A program made the translations under genes and the position numbers. Below are positions 29,351 to 38,861 of a stretch of DNA of 64,000 nt, one piece after another. Position 1 is the stretch's first letter. Each line of letters starts with the position of its first letter. Origin of the DNA: a bacterium (GTDB lineage Bacteria > Sysuimicrobiota > Sysuimicrobiia > Sysuimicrobiales > Segetimicrobiaceae); the NCBI GenBank assembly GCA_035307765.1, contig DATGHU010000044.1, positions 295,717 through 359,716 of the forward strand, read 5' to 3'. Under the pieces are notes generated by a model that ran no database searches, was not told where the DNA came from, and saw only the letters and a list, made by a program, of their open reading frames with translations.

Positions 29351-30043
29351 ATGCACCTCTTACTGGTTGAGGACGACAAGGCGCTCGGCGACGTAGTCCG
29401 CCGCGGCCTCGAAAGCTACGGGTACCAGGTCACCTGGGCGCGCGATGGGGACACGGCGTACGATCGCGCCTGCACGGGCACCTATGACGCGCTGATCCTC
29501 GACCTGATGCTCCCCGGGCTCGATGGGCTTGCCCTGTTGCAGGCACTGCGCGAAGCCGGTGTTCGGACACCGGTTTTGTGCCTCACCGCGCGAAGTCGCG
29601 TGGAGGATCGGGTCGCCGGGCTCGACGCCGGCGCCGACGATTACCTCGTCAAGCCATTCGCGTTTGAAGAACTGCTGGCCCGGCTGCGGGCACTGCTGCG
29701 GCGGCCGTCCGATCTGATCGTCCCTGAGATCCTGACGTCGGGATCGCTCCGCCTCTGGCCGACCGACCGCCAAGTCACCGTGGGGGATCAGGCGATCACC
29801 GTCCCGCTGCGGGAGTTTGACCTGCTGGAATTCCTGCTGCGGCATCCCGGGCGCACCCTTTCGCGCGAGGTGATTGTGGAGCGTATCTGGGGGGCGGGCG
29901 CGCCGCCACGGGCGAATGTGGTGGATGCCACCATCTCCCGGCTGCGGCGCCGGCTGCGGCGGGCGGGGTGGGACGGTCGGATCACCGCCGTTCCCGGTCT
30001 AGGCTATCGGATCGGCATTTCGATCCCGGGTAGCGCGTCGTGA
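29351..30043 (+). CDS. OmpR-family response regulator
   Basis: A 230-residue DNA-binding regulator. Receiver domain: VEDD near the start, phosphoacceptor Asp in ALILDLMLPG (about 51) and Lys in VKPFAFEELLARL. Winged-helix domain: VPLREFDLLEFLLRHPG, VIVERIWG and the recognition helix NVVDATISRLRRRLR. The ATG at 29351 follows GAGGGAAG. Its stop overlaps the GTG start of the kinase gene by 4 nt, so the pair is co-translated. It resembles the CusR/QseB/TctD type; the signal is unknown. Confidence 0.93.
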   Translation: MHLLLVEDDKALGDVVRRGLESYGYQVTWARDGDTAYDRACTGTYDALILDLMLPGLDGLALLQALREAGVRTPVLCLTARSRVEDRVAGLDAGADDYLVKPFAFEELLARLRALLRRPSDLIVPEILTSGSLRLWPTDRQVTVGDQAITVPLREFDLLEFLLRHPGRTLSREVIVERIWGAGAPPRANVVDATISRLRRRLRRAGWDGRITAVPGLGYRIGISIPGSAS

Positions 30044-31221
30044 AGGGGCTGGCACCGCACGTGCACCTTCGTTTGCTGCGGCGGAGTCGGTGGCGCGTCG
30101 CCGTGGTGGGCGCCCTCGTGGTGGGGATCATCCTGGCATGGCTCTCCGCCGGGGCGTATGTGGTGGCCAGGAAAGGCGTGTACGCGCACCTGCACGAGCG
30201 GCTGGAGCGCGCCGTGCGGCGGTACGGGGATCCAAGTCTTACGCCCGGGTCCCTCATCGTCGACGAGCGCGGGCGCCCGCTGCCGGACCTCGCGGTGACC
30301 GAGGGATGGGAGACCGGCGGGCAGGGGTTCCGCATCGTGTCCACCCCCCAACTCGGGGCGCTGGCCGTCCTGCAGCTGCCGACGCGCGGAAGCGGCCTGC
30401 GCGTCGTGGCCACTCCCGCCCAGGAGGAGCTTCGAGCGCTCACGATGTTTCTTCAGGTGCTCATCGCCTTGACCGTCACGGGGGGGCTTTTGGCCCTGCC
30501 GGTCGGATACGCGCTGGCCGGCCTGGCGCTGCGCCCGCTCGATGCGGCCGTTCGCGAGCGGAGCGAATTCGTCGCTCTGGCATCTCACCAGCTTCGGACC
30601 CCGTTGTCGGTGATCCGGACCGCGGTTGAGCTCGCCCGTGCGGGCCGCGGGGTGACGCGGGACGAAGCGCTGATCACGACCCTGGAACAGACGGAGCGCA
30701 TGGAAGCGCTGGCGGCCAGGCTGACGGCGCTGGCGCGCGCGGAGGCGGGGTCGAAGGCAAGCGCGGAGCGCGCGGACCTCACGCGGGTGGCCGAGGCGGT
30801 GGTGACCGGCCTCAACCCGGCCGCACGCCAGGGGGGGGTGGGTCTGGCTCTGGATGCTCCCGGCCCGATCTGGGCGATTGTCGAACGGGACGAGGTCGCG
30901 GACGTCCTCACGGCCCTCGTCGAAAACGCGATCCGCTTCTCCCCTCGCGGAGGAGTGGTGACGGTATCCATTCGCGCGAATGATGCCCGGGCGATCGCCA
31001 GCGTGTCGGATCAGGGCCCGGGGATTTCTCCACAGGACCTCCCGCACGTTGCCGACGCCTTCTACCAGGGCCGAAACGCCACGGGCGGCCACGGGCTGGG
31101 CCTAGCCATCGCCCGAGCGATCGTTGAACGCCGCCGGGGACACCTCTCCATCGCGAGCTCCCCAGGGCACGGGACGGTTGTGCGCGTCACCCTTCCGGCC
31201 GGTCGCGACGCGACCGGTTGA
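30040..31221 (+). CDS. Sensor histidine kinase
   Basis: A 393-residue kinase with two membrane helices (about 20-42 and 130-160) enclosing a roughly 90-residue extracytoplasmic sensor domain, then HisKA with phosphoacceptor His in ASHQLRTPLSVI (about 188) and HATPase boxes ALVENAIRFSP, DQGPGIS and GGHGLGLAIARAI. It pairs with the overlapping response regulator. The short periplasmic domain and the divergent envelope genes suggest it senses an envelope or lipid-related stress; this is inference. Confidence 0.93.
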   Translation: MKGLAPHVHLRLLRRSRWRVAVVGALVVGIILAWLSAGAYVVARKGVYAHLHERLERAVRRYGDPSLTPGSLIVDERGRPLPDLAVTEGWETGGQGFRIVSTPQLGALAVLQLPTRGSGLRVVATPAQEELRALTMFLQVLIALTVTGGLLALPVGYALAGLALRPLDAAVRERSEFVALASHQLRTPLSVIRTAVELARAGRGVTRDEALITTLEQTERMEALAARLTALARAEAGSKASAERADLTRVAEAVVTGLNPAARQGGVGLALDAPGPIWAIVERDEVADVLTALVENAIRFSPRGGVVTVSIRANDARAIASVSDQGPGISPQDLPHVADAFYQGRNATGGHGLGLAIARAIVERRRGHLSIASSPGHGTVVRVTLPAGRDATG

Positions 31222-31356
31222 TCGTCCGCTGCGCCACCGGGATTTGGGAGAAATCCCATTTACGGATGCCGCGATCACGGCCGGGCCGTGCGCCGCGACG
31301 GCGGCCGGTCAGGTCACCGGTCAGCAGGGGACGCTCGGCGGGTGGGCACGATCACC

Positions 31357-32028
31357 CTAGGTGATTCCCAGGCGGCGGTCCAGGACATCCACCAGCGCCC
31401 GAGCGATCGACTCTTTCCCTTCCGCGACCCCCTCCACCTCGCCGTCGGGGCCCACCAGGTATCCGATGTGCGTCCCCCGCTCGATATCTCGGAGGTCATT
31501 TGCGATGACGAGATCTGCGCGATTGCGCGCCCGCCACGTGGTGGCGATGTCGATCAGTTCGGCTCGATGCTTTCCCACCTCCAGCTTGAACCCCACGAAA
31601 AACGTCTTGGGCGAGAGGGCGCGGATCAGCTGGGCGGCCTTCGCGGTTGGGACGAGGCGAACGACCCATTCCGAGAGGGCACTTGCCGTTTTCTCCTCGC
31701 GGACTTCAGCCGGCGCGAAGTCGAGGACCGCCATGGCATGAACGACCGCGTCGTAGCCCGTCGGCAGCTCCTGCTTGAAGACGACGATCAGGTCATCGAC
31801 CGTATCGATCGGCACCAGCCGCAGTTGGTCTCTCCGCCCCCCCCGCACGGCCGGCGTGTCGCTCCCCCGACCGTAGACGAAAGTCACGTCGGCTCCATCC
31901 TGGACCGCGGCCTCCGCGATGAGGGATCCGAGCCGTCCCGTCGATTTGTTCGTGATGAACCGCACCGCATCGAGGGGCGCACGGGTCGGCCCCGAGGTGA
32001 CGAGAATGCGACGGCCGCGGAGGCTCAC
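31357..32028 (-). CDS. CoaB-like phosphopantothenate-cysteine ligase domain protein
   Basis: A 223-residue stand-alone DFP/CoaB domain: RRILVTSGPTRAPLDAVRFI with the NKSTGRLG loop at the start, then DAVVHAMAVLDFAPAEV and VGFKLEVG, which bind CTP/ATP and the cysteine adduct. Most bacteria have this domain fused to the CoaC decarboxylase. Here only the ligase part is present, overlapping the stop of queG by 4 nt. It could supply the ligase step of coenzyme A synthesis if CoaC lies elsewhere. Confidence 0.87.
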   Translation of the reverse strand: MSLRGRRILVTSGPTRAPLDAVRFITNKSTGRLGSLIAEAAVQDGADVTFVYGRGSDTPAVRGGRRDQLRLVPIDTVDDLIVVFKQELPTGYDAVVHAMAVLDFAPAEVREEKTASALSEWVVRLVPTAKAAQLIRALSPKTFFVGFKLEVGKHRAELIDIATTWRARNRADLVIANDLRDIERGTHIGYLVGPDGEVEGVAEGKESIARALVDVLDRRLGIT

Positions 32029-33203
32029 GTGGCGTGCCCGGTGCTCGCGGCCAGCGCGAGGGTGATTTCTTCGCGCGCCGCCGCGTCCTTCTCGAGCGGA
32101 AGGCGCCTCTGGAGGCCGTCCCTTGCTCCTGCCGTTCCGATCCGGCCGAGAGCCCAGGCGGCGTGACCCCGGACCACCGGATCGCTCTCGTCGGCGAGGG
32201 CCCGCAGCAGCTCCGGTACGGCCGCCGGGTCTCCCGCGTTTCCGAGCGCCACCGCCACGTTTCGCCGCAGGCCGCTGCGTTTGGTCCGTTTGACCGGCGA
32301 GCCGCGGAAGCGCCGTTGGAACTCATGGTCGGTGATGTTCAGCAGGGGGAAGAGCTCGGGACGGGAGCCCACGCCGGGACGCGGGGCGAGTTCGGGATGC
32401 ATCCGCGCGGCGGTCTTCGTGTTGTGGGGGCAGACATCTTGGCAGATGTCACACCCGAAAATCAGGTCCCCAATCGCGGGACGCAGCTCCCGAGGGATTG
32501 GGCCGCGGTGTTCGATGGTGAGATACGAGATGCACCGCCGCGCGTCGACCACGTAGGGGGCGACGATCGCCCCCGTTGGGCATGCGTCGAGACAGAGCCG
32601 GCAGTGACCGCAGTTCCCCTCCGCCGGGGTGTCCGGCGGGAGCGCCAGATCCGTGAGGATTTCCCCCAGGAACACCCATGAGCCGTGCCCGCTGCGGGTG
32701 ATGATCAGCGTGTTCTTCCCGTACCAGCCCAGGCCCGCGCGTCGGGCCGCGGCCCGGTCGATGACCGGTCCGGTATCCACGTAGTAGCGGGCCACCTGCG
32801 CCCCTCGGTTCAGCAGGAACTGGGCCAGCCGCTTGAGGCGGGAGCCCATCACCTCGTGGTAGTCGTCCCCCCCCGCGTAGCGGCTGATCCGGCCCCGAGG
32901 TGCGGCCGGCTCACGGTCCGGCGCGGATGCGGCGTCGGAGGAACCGCCGTAATAGAGCCCCACCACCACCAGCGCGCGGGCGCCGGGCACCACGGCCGCG
33001 GGTCGGGGAGACCTGGTGGCGTTTCGGGCCATGTAGTCCATCTCCCCGTGATAGCCGCGGTTGATCCAGTCGACGAGCGCCCCACCTTCTTGGGGGAAAG
33101 GGGCGCTGGTCGTGATCCCGCACAGGTCGAATCCCACCTCGCGCGCTTCGGCTTTGACCGCGCGCGCAAGGGCCTGCGCGTCCGTGGGCAGGTGCGGGTC
33201 CAT
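32025..33203 (-). CDS. queG: Epoxyqueuosine reductase QueG
   Basis: A 392-residue cobalamin-dependent enzyme that reduces epoxyqueuosine to queuosine in tRNA. It has the QueG core with DTGPVIDRAAARRAGLGWYG, two 4Fe-4S cluster motifs (CGHCRLCLDACPTGA and CDICQDVCPHN) and a C-terminal HEAT-like repeat part (about 315-385, e.g. ALADESDPVVRGHAAWALG). No other queuosine genes are in the window. It is followed by a CoaB-like gene that overlaps its stop codon. Confidence 0.95.
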   Translation of the reverse strand: MDPHLPTDAQALARAVKAEAREVGFDLCGITTSAPFPQEGGALVDWINRGYHGEMDYMARNATRSPRPAAVVPGARALVVVGLYYGGSSDAASAPDREPAAPRGRISRYAGGDDYHEVMGSRLKRLAQFLLNRGAQVARYYVDTGPVIDRAAARRAGLGWYGKNTLIITRSGHGSWVFLGEILTDLALPPDTPAEGNCGHCRLCLDACPTGAIVAPYVVDARRCISYLTIEHRGPIPRELRPAIGDLIFGCDICQDVCPHNTKTAARMHPELAPRPGVGSRPELFPLLNITDHEFQRRFRGSPVKRTKRSGLRRNVAVALGNAGDPAAVPELLRALADESDPVVRGHAAWALGRIGTAGARDGLQRRLPLEKDAAAREEITLALAASTGHAT

Positions 33204-33298
33204 AGCTCCGCTTCAGTATAGCAAAGACGCTTGTGCGGCACGGCTCGGCCGGCCGGGAGGCAGAGGAGTTCGTCCCCAACGCTGGAACCTGTCCGGGC

Positions 33299-33919
33299 GT
33301 GGACGAACAGGTCACCACGCTCAGCGTGTCCGAGGTCGCCCGCGCGTTCGGCCGCCACGAGGTGCTCCGTGCCGTCTCCTTCGCCGTCCGCCGCGGCGAA
33401 ATGGTGGGGATCGTCGGGGAGAACGGAGCCGGGAAGTCCACGCTGCTCAAGATCATCGCCGGGCTCCTCCGGCCCTCTCGGGGCCGCGTTGACGTCCGGG
33501 GGCGCATCGGCTACTGCCCTCAGGATCCCCAGGTCCACCTCGGCCTGACCGTCGCGCACAATCTGGAGTGGTTCCGCACCGCGTACCGCCTCGGCACCGT
33601 CCGCCGCGCGGAAGCCCTGATGGACGTGCTCGCGCTCAGTCAAAATAGGAACAGGCTCGTCAGCGACCTGAGTGGGGGCACGCGGCAGAAGCTCAACCTC
33701 GTCCTTGCCTTGATGCACGACCCCGACATTCTCCTGCTGGACGAACCGTATCAGGGGTTCGACTGGGAAACCTATCTGCGGTTCTGGGGGCTGGCGGAGG
33801 AGTTTCGCCGAGCGGGTCGGGTGATCGTGATCATCTCACACCTGTTTTTCGAACGCACCCGATTTGACACCCTCCTGCGCCTCCACGACGGGGTCATCAC
33901 CCCGGAAGTCCGTTCGTGA
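33299..33919 (+). CDS. ABC transporter ATP-binding protein
   Basis: About 206 residues of ABC ATPase: Walker A GENGAGKST (about 35), Q-loop CPQDPQ, signature LSGGTRQK, Walker B DILLLDEP and switch His in VIIISHLFF. It belongs to the short CcmA-like exporters. The start is uncertain: GTG 33299 gives a normal length, while an upstream GTG at 33233 would add an unlike leader. The adjacent permease overlaps its stop by 4 nt, so together they form a small ABC-2 type exporter of unknown substrate. Confidence 0.92.
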   Translation: MDEQVTTLSVSEVARAFGRHEVLRAVSFAVRRGEMVGIVGENGAGKSTLLKIIAGLLRPSRGRVDVRGRIGYCPQDPQVHLGLTVAHNLEWFRTAYRLGTVRRAEALMDVLALSQNRNRLVSDLSGGTRQKLNLVLALMHDPDILLLDEPYQGFDWETYLRFWGLAEEFRRAGRVIVIISHLFFERTRFDTLLRLHDGVITPEVRS

Positions 33920-34674
33920 TCCGCCCGTCGCTCATCGCCTTCCGGCTCAGCCTGATCGAGCAGGCACACAACCGGTTCGCGATGCTGCTGCTCGCGCTCT
34001 ACCTGCCCGCCTGGTATGGGACGATCTATGGCCTCACCGATGACTCGCCGATCGGGTTCAAGCTGCGGGCGTTCGGGGTGTTTGTCGCCACCAGCCAGCA
34101 CCGCCTCGGGTTGCTCACAGGGATGCTGAACGCCACGACCCTGATCATCGGTTTTGTCTCCCTGAGCGCCGTCCGCCGGTCCGCCCTCGTGGACCAACGG
34201 TTGGTGCTCTGCGGTTTCCCGAGGGCGGCGCTCATCCTGGGGCGCCTCACGGCATTCGGCGTCGCCTCGGTGTTGATCGCCGCGTATGCGGTGGCCGTCC
34301 TGTCGGCGTTCACACCCCCCCGGCATCCAGCCGTGGTCTTCGCCGGGACGTTCGGAGCGGTGCTGACGTATGCGGCGATCGGCGTGGCGGTGGGGGTGGT
34401 GGCGCGGGGCGATCTGGAGGGGTTCTTCGTCATCATCATGTTGAGCCTCGTGGATACGTTCTTGCAAAATCCCATCGGGAACCCCGCCGCCAACCGGGCG
34501 GTGATCGAGTACTTTCCGTCCTACCTTCCCATGCAGATTGTGGCCGGCGGCGCGGTCGCCGACCACGTGGCCTGGTGGCAGCTCTGGGGGAGTTTCGCCT
34601 GGGCGGTCGCGTTTGGCGTTCTCGGCCTGGTGGGGTTCTGGCAGCGCACCCGGATCGCGCGGCCCCATCCCTGA
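33916..34674 (+). CDS. ABC-2 type transporter permease
   Basis: A 252-residue membrane protein with six or so helices, including LLALYLPAWYGTIYGL at the N-terminus and LTYAAIGVAVGVVARGDLEG in the middle, starting from a GTG that overlaps the ATPase stop. The layout and pairing match ABC-2 exporter permeases. The substrate is unknown. It ends 8 nt before the converging PP-loop gene. Confidence 0.85.
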   Translation: MIRPSLIAFRLSLIEQAHNRFAMLLLALYLPAWYGTIYGLTDDSPIGFKLRAFGVFVATSQHRLGLLTGMLNATTLIIGFVSLSAVRRSALVDQRLVLCGFPRAALILGRLTAFGVASVLIAAYAVAVLSAFTPPRHPAVVFAGTFGAVLTYAAIGVAVGVVARGDLEGFFVIIMLSLVDTFLQNPIGNPAANRAVIEYFPSYLPMQIVAGGAVADHVAWWQLWGSFAWAVAFGVLGLVGFWQRTRIARPHP

Positions 34675-34682
34675 GGACGAGG

Positions 34683-35645
34683 TTAGGCGGGACCCGCGCT
34701 GCGAAACCCCACGATCTGGAAGGTTCCCAAGCGGGTGTTTGAGGTCGGCTGCCAGTCTACCGTCACCGGGGCGGCGAAGTCCGGCGCGAGCCGCCCGTGC
34801 TCGATCCAGTACCGAGCGTGGGGATCGTTGAGGATTGCCGGACTCGCCTTCGCCACGAGCGTGAGCGGGCCGGCCACCACGTGAACCTCGTCCAATTGCT
34901 CAATCGCCCGTAGGGCCGCGGTCAGCCGCCCCCGCAGCTCTGCATTTGGGGCGGGCCGGACGTTGACCAGGCCGATGTTCCGCCCGAGCGGGCCGATGAT
35001 CTTGACGTTGGCGAGATCGGGCGTCACCCCCGCCTCCCGCAGGACCGTCAGCACGACCTCGTTGGCCCGCGCGACGGCGCGCCCGTGGTACTCCGGCGCC
35101 GCGAGCGGTTTGAGGAGGTGCTTGAGCTTGCACCCCTCCCGCCCGGGGTTCTCGCCGATCCGGGGCGGGCGCACCCCAAGCGCATCGGCCAGCGTCCCAA
35201 TTTCCGGTTTCTCCAGGTCGAGCAGCGGGGCGTAGTAGCCGTTGCAGACCTTGAGCCCGAACTGGCCCCACGTATCGCTGCGGTTGGCTCCCGTCAGGAC
35301 CAGGCGCCCGCCGGCCACCGCCTTGACCATTCCCAGCTTGATCTCGCGTGTGCAGCGGTTGCAGGCCGGCCCCGCGGCCTGCACGCGGTGCTGCTTGAAC
35401 TGTCCGAGTAGGCAGCGCTGGGGCAGGCCAAGCCGCTCGGCGACCTCCAAGACGATCTCGTTGCCGCGCGTGTACGCGTAGATGCCCATGTTAACGGTGA
35501 TGAGCAGAACGCGGTCGCGGCCCAGTGCATCTCGGGCCAGCGCCGCGGTGACGGTGCTGTCCAAGCCCCCGCTAAAGGCCACCACGACCGGGTGCCCGTC
35601 CGTCGTGGTGCGGATCTCCTCGACCAAGGCTGCGTACCTGTCCAC
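34683..35645 (-). CDS. PP-loop ATP pyrophosphatase, LarE/ExsB-like
   Basis: About 320 residues. The adenylation PP-loop AFSGGLDSTVTAALA lies near residue 25, followed by a CNRC pair at about 100 and a further cysteine in REGCKLKHLL near 190. This resembles LarE, which donates sulfur for the nickel-pincer cofactor of lactate racemase, and related ExsB/TtcA-type sulfur transferases. The CNRC pair could hold a cluster or act as sulfur donor. LarB/LarC partners are not present. The GTG start at 35645 is inferred from where homology begins; the leader upstream looks noncoding. Confidence 0.72.
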   Translation of the reverse strand: MDRYAALVEEIRTTTDGHPVVVAFSGGLDSTVTAALARDALGRDRVLLITVNMGIYAYTRGNEIVLEVAERLGLPQRCLLGQFKQHRVQAAGPACNRCTREIKLGMVKAVAGGRLVLTGANRSDTWGQFGLKVCNGYYAPLLDLEKPEIGTLADALGVRPPRIGENPGREGCKLKHLLKPLAAPEYHGRAVARANEVVLTVLREAGVTPDLANVKIIGPLGRNIGLVNVRPAPNAELRGRLTAALRAIEQLDEVHVVAGPLTLVAKASPAILNDPHARYWIEHGRLAPDFAAPVTVDWQPTSNTRLGTFQIVGFRSAGPA

Positions 35646-35766
35646 GCCCCAAGGGTAGCCGATCGACGTCCGGTTGTCACGAGGCTCGGGCGGAGAGAGG
35701 AGATGGAACGGTTCGGCGTGAAAAGGCGGATCGCGGGGTCGTCCCGGTGTCCCCCGGAGGTGAGCG

Positions 35767-37023
35767 ATGACGCGGCGGATCCTCATCATGGTGCTCGCGG
35801 CGGCCTTTGCCGCCGGGCTGTGGCCGGCAGGGGCGATCGGTCAGGCCGGGGCGATGATGACGTTCTGGAGTTGGCGGGCCGAAGACCGCGCGTTCTACGA
35901 GAGCATGATCAAGAAGTTCGAGGCGCAGAACCCGGGCGTCTCGATCGAGTTCCAGACCTTCAAACCGACCGAATACAACACCGCGCTTTCTGCGGCGATG
36001 CAGGCCGGCAAGGGGCCGGACATTGTGCACCTCCGCGCCTACGGCGCCCTCCAGCCGTTTGCGCGACCGGAGTTCCTGGTGCCGCTCGACGATAAGGTCC
36101 CCGAACTGAAGACGTTTCCTCGCCAGTGGCTCGGCGGGGCGAGGAGCCAAGCCGACGGCAAGATCTACGGGGTGCCGTTTGCCGTGCAGGCGCTCGTGAT
36201 CTTCTACAACCGAAAGCTCCTCCGGAAAGCCGGCGTGACCCCGCCCACCACCTGGGACCAATTCCTGGGCGCGCTCAAGGTGCTCAAAGACCACGGGATC
36301 ACGCCGCTGGCGAACGGCGGCAAGGAGGGCTGGACTCTCGAGGTAGCGTTGGGAGTCCTCGGGCCCAACTTCTACGGCGGGTCAAATTTCTACGAGGCCG
36401 TGACCCGCGGGCAGACGACGTTTCGGAGCCCGCAGTTTACCGCCGCGCTGGCCAAGATGGAGGAGATCCGGCCTTTTATGCCCCAGGGGTTTATGGGGAT
36501 TTCGTACACCGACATGCAGCAGTTGTTCATCAACGAGCAGGCGGCGATGTTTGTCGGCGGCATTTGGGAGCTGGGGTACTTTCAGAGCCAGAACTCGTCA
36601 CTGGACATCGGCGTGATGCCGGGGCCGGTGGCGAAGGCGGGCGACACGCCCTGGGTCAGCAGTTACGACGACGGCAACTACGGGGTGAACGCGAAGAGCG
36701 CGCATATGGACCTGGCGCTGAAGTTCATCCGGTTCACCGCCACCAAAGACTGGGGGCAGGCGTTCACCGATCAGCTCAAGCAGATCTCGGCGGTGCCGGG
36801 CGTGACGATCCACGACCCCCAGCTCCAGCAGGTTCAGATGTGGATGCGCCACGCCACCCCCTATATCATGCTCGTGGGGTTCCGTTGGAAGAACCCGACC
36901 GGGAGCGAGCTTATCCAGAACGACCTGCAGGGGCTCTTCGCCGGGAAGATGACCCCGCAGCAGGTAGGCGACGACGTCACGCGCGGATTGGCCACATGGT
37001 TTGACCCCTTCCGCGGGCGCTGA
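35767..37023 (+). CDS. Sugar-type ABC transporter substrate-binding protein
   Basis: A 418-residue family 1 extracellular binding protein with a signal peptide (RRILIMVLAAAFAAGLWPAG) and the usual core: FYESMIKKFEAQNPGVSIEF, KGPDIVHLRAYG, VPFAVQALVIFYNRKLL and INEQAAMFVGG. GGAGGTGAGCG precedes the ATG. It likely binds an oligosaccharide or similar polyol. Two permease genes follow directly, so this is a binding-protein-dependent importer; its ATPase is not encoded here. Confidence 0.93.
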   Translation: MTRRILIMVLAAAFAAGLWPAGAIGQAGAMMTFWSWRAEDRAFYESMIKKFEAQNPGVSIEFQTFKPTEYNTALSAAMQAGKGPDIVHLRAYGALQPFARPEFLVPLDDKVPELKTFPRQWLGGARSQADGKIYGVPFAVQALVIFYNRKLLRKAGVTPPTTWDQFLGALKVLKDHGITPLANGGKEGWTLEVALGVLGPNFYGGSNFYEAVTRGQTTFRSPQFTAALAKMEEIRPFMPQGFMGISYTDMQQLFINEQAAMFVGGIWELGYFQSQNSSLDIGVMPGPVAKAGDTPWVSSYDDGNYGVNAKSAHMDLALKFIRFTATKDWGQAFTDQLKQISAVPGVTIHDPQLQQVQMWMRHATPYIMLVGFRWKNPTGSELIQNDLQGLFAGKMTPQQVGDDVTRGLATWFDPFRGR

Positions 37024-38014
37024 CCCTATCGCGACGCCGTCTACGCAGGATCCGCAAGGGCTGGGGGCCGGGGCGCGGTTCGCTCCCGGCCCCCGCCGCG
37101 TGCCCTACCGGACGGCCCGGGCGCTGTGGGTCGCCGCGTTTCTCGCGCCGGCGGTCCTCCTCTTCAGCGTGATCGTAGCGTATCCGATCCTGAGCGCATT
37201 GGCCTACAGCCTGTTTCAATGGGATGGGATTGTCCGCGGCGGCTACGTCGGCCTCGCCAACTTCCAGCGCCTCTTGACGCAGTATCCCTACAGCGTGCGG
37301 ATGCTGACGGCGCTCTGGCATAATGTCTGGGCGTTCGTGTTGACGATGGGGGTTCAGAACGGCCTCGGCCTCGTCTTCGCGGTCCTCCTCGCCGGGCGTG
37401 CCTGGGGGGCGCGGCTGTACCGGGCAATCTTCTTTATGCCGGTGACCCTCTCGCTCGTGATCGTGGGGTTCCTTTGGCAGCTGTTCCTCAATCCCATCTG
37501 GGGCGTCGTGAACAAGGGTCTTGCGCTCGTTGGGCTCGGCGTCCTGGCCCGGCCCTGGCTTGGGGACACCCATACGGCCCTCATCACCATCGTGCTGGTC
37601 AACGCTTGGCGCTGGGTGGGGTTCCCCACCATCGTGTTCCTCGCCGGCATCCAGGCGATTCCCGACCAATACCTGGAGGCGGCCCGGCTCGACGGGGCCG
37701 GCGCGGGGGCGGTCTTCCGCCGGATTATCCTGCCCCTGCTGGCGCCCCAGGTGAACATCATCGTCATTCTCACGTTCATCGGGGCGTTCAACTGGTTCGA
37801 GCTCCCCTACGTGATGCAGGGCGTCACCGGCGAGCCCGACCACGCCACGGACGTGCTCGGGCTGCTCTTCTACCGTTCGGCGTTCGGGGCGGTGGACACC
37901 GGCAACCCCGATGTCGGGATCGGCTCGGCGATCGCGGTGGTGATGTTCGCGATCCTCCTCGTTGTCAGCGGCTTGGGCGCGGTCTACCTCCGCCGCCGGG
38001 AGGTCGAGATGTGA
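37001..38014 (+). CDS. Sugar-type ABC transporter permease (MalF-like)
   Basis: A 337-residue inner-membrane permease with six helices and the EAA motif (YLEAARLDGAGAGAVFRRI) followed by LPLLAPQ. Its frame overlaps the end of the binding-protein gene if the TTG at 37001 is used; an alternative GTG start at 37100 lies just before the first helix and is about as likely. It pairs with the MalG-like gene that follows with a GTGA overlap. Confidence 0.92.
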   Translation: MTPSAGADPIATPSTQDPQGLGAGARFAPGPRRVPYRTARALWVAAFLAPAVLLFSVIVAYPILSALAYSLFQWDGIVRGGYVGLANFQRLLTQYPYSVRMLTALWHNVWAFVLTMGVQNGLGLVFAVLLAGRAWGARLYRAIFFMPVTLSLVIVGFLWQLFLNPIWGVVNKGLALVGLGVLARPWLGDTHTALITIVLVNAWRWVGFPTIVFLAGIQAIPDQYLEAARLDGAGAGAVFRRIILPLLAPQVNIIVILTFIGAFNWFELPYVMQGVTGEPDHATDVLGLLFYRSAFGAVDTGNPDVGIGSAIAVVMFAILLVVSGLGAVYLRRREVEM

Positions 38015-38859
38015 CGCCCTGGCGGCGTTCCCAGCGCGCCCGCCCGGTGACGGCTGCGCTCGCGCAGGTGCTCCTCGCCGCAAACGCGCTCCTGGTGCTC
38101 CTGCCGCTTGCGTTCATGGTGATGTCCTCGTTCAAGACCACTCGCGAGATCTTCCAGCGTCCTTTCGCGCCGCCCGAGACCTTGAGCTGGCGCAACTACG
38201 CGGCGGTGTGGGAGACAGCGCACTTCAGCGTTTACTTCGTCAACAGCGTGATCGTCACGGTCGGGTCGATGGTCTTGATCCTGGCCACCGGCACGCTGGC
38301 CGCCTATGCGCTCGGGCGGTACCGGTTCCGTGGAAACGATCTGCTCTATCTGTTTTTCCTGACGGGGATCATGGTGCCGATCCGGCTGGCGATTATCCCG
38401 CTGTTCATCTTGATGCGCGACCTCCGGCTGCTCGACACCGAATGGTCGTTGATCCTCGTCTACGCCGGCTCGGGGCTCCCGAGCGCAATCTTCATTCTCA
38501 CCGGATTCTTTCGCGCGCTCCCGCAGGATCTGGACGGCGCGGCGCGCATCGACGGGGCCGGTGAGCTCGGCATCCTCCTGCGGGTGATGCTGCCGCTCGT
38601 CCGTCCCGCGCTGGCGATCGTCACCGTCTACAACGTCATCCCGATCTGGAACGACTTCTTTTTCCCGCTCGTCTTCATCCATCAGGACCGGCTCAAGACC
38701 CTCCCGCTCGGCCTGACGGTCTTTTTCGGCGAGTTCGCGACCAACTGGGGGCTGCTGTTCGCCGGCCTGTCGCTCGCGGCGATCCCTGTGATCGGGCTCT
38801 ACCTCGTCCTGTCACAGCAGTTCATCAAGGGGCTGACGGCCGGGGCGGTCAAGGGATAG
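38011..38859 (+). CDS. Sugar-type ABC transporter permease (MalG-like)
   Basis: A 282-residue permease starting from a GTG that overlaps the previous stop, with GGGAGG upstream. It has six helices and the EAA loop (DLDGAARIDGAGELGILLRV) before LPLVRPALA, as in MalG/LacG/AraQ. It completes the membrane half of the sugar importer. The next gene, NIPSNAP, converges on it with 2 nt between the stops. Confidence 0.94.
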   Translation: MTPWRRSQRARPVTAALAQVLLAANALLVLLPLAFMVMSSFKTTREIFQRPFAPPETLSWRNYAAVWETAHFSVYFVNSVIVTVGSMVLILATGTLAAYALGRYRFRGNDLLYLFFLTGIMVPIRLAIIPLFILMRDLRLLDTEWSLILVYAGSGLPSAIFILTGFFRALPQDLDGAARIDGAGELGILLRVMLPLVRPALAIVTVYNVIPIWNDFFFPLVFIHQDRLKTLPLGLTVFFGEFATNWGLLFAGLSLAAIPVIGLYLVLSQQFIKGLTAGAVKG

Positions 38860-38861
38860 GC

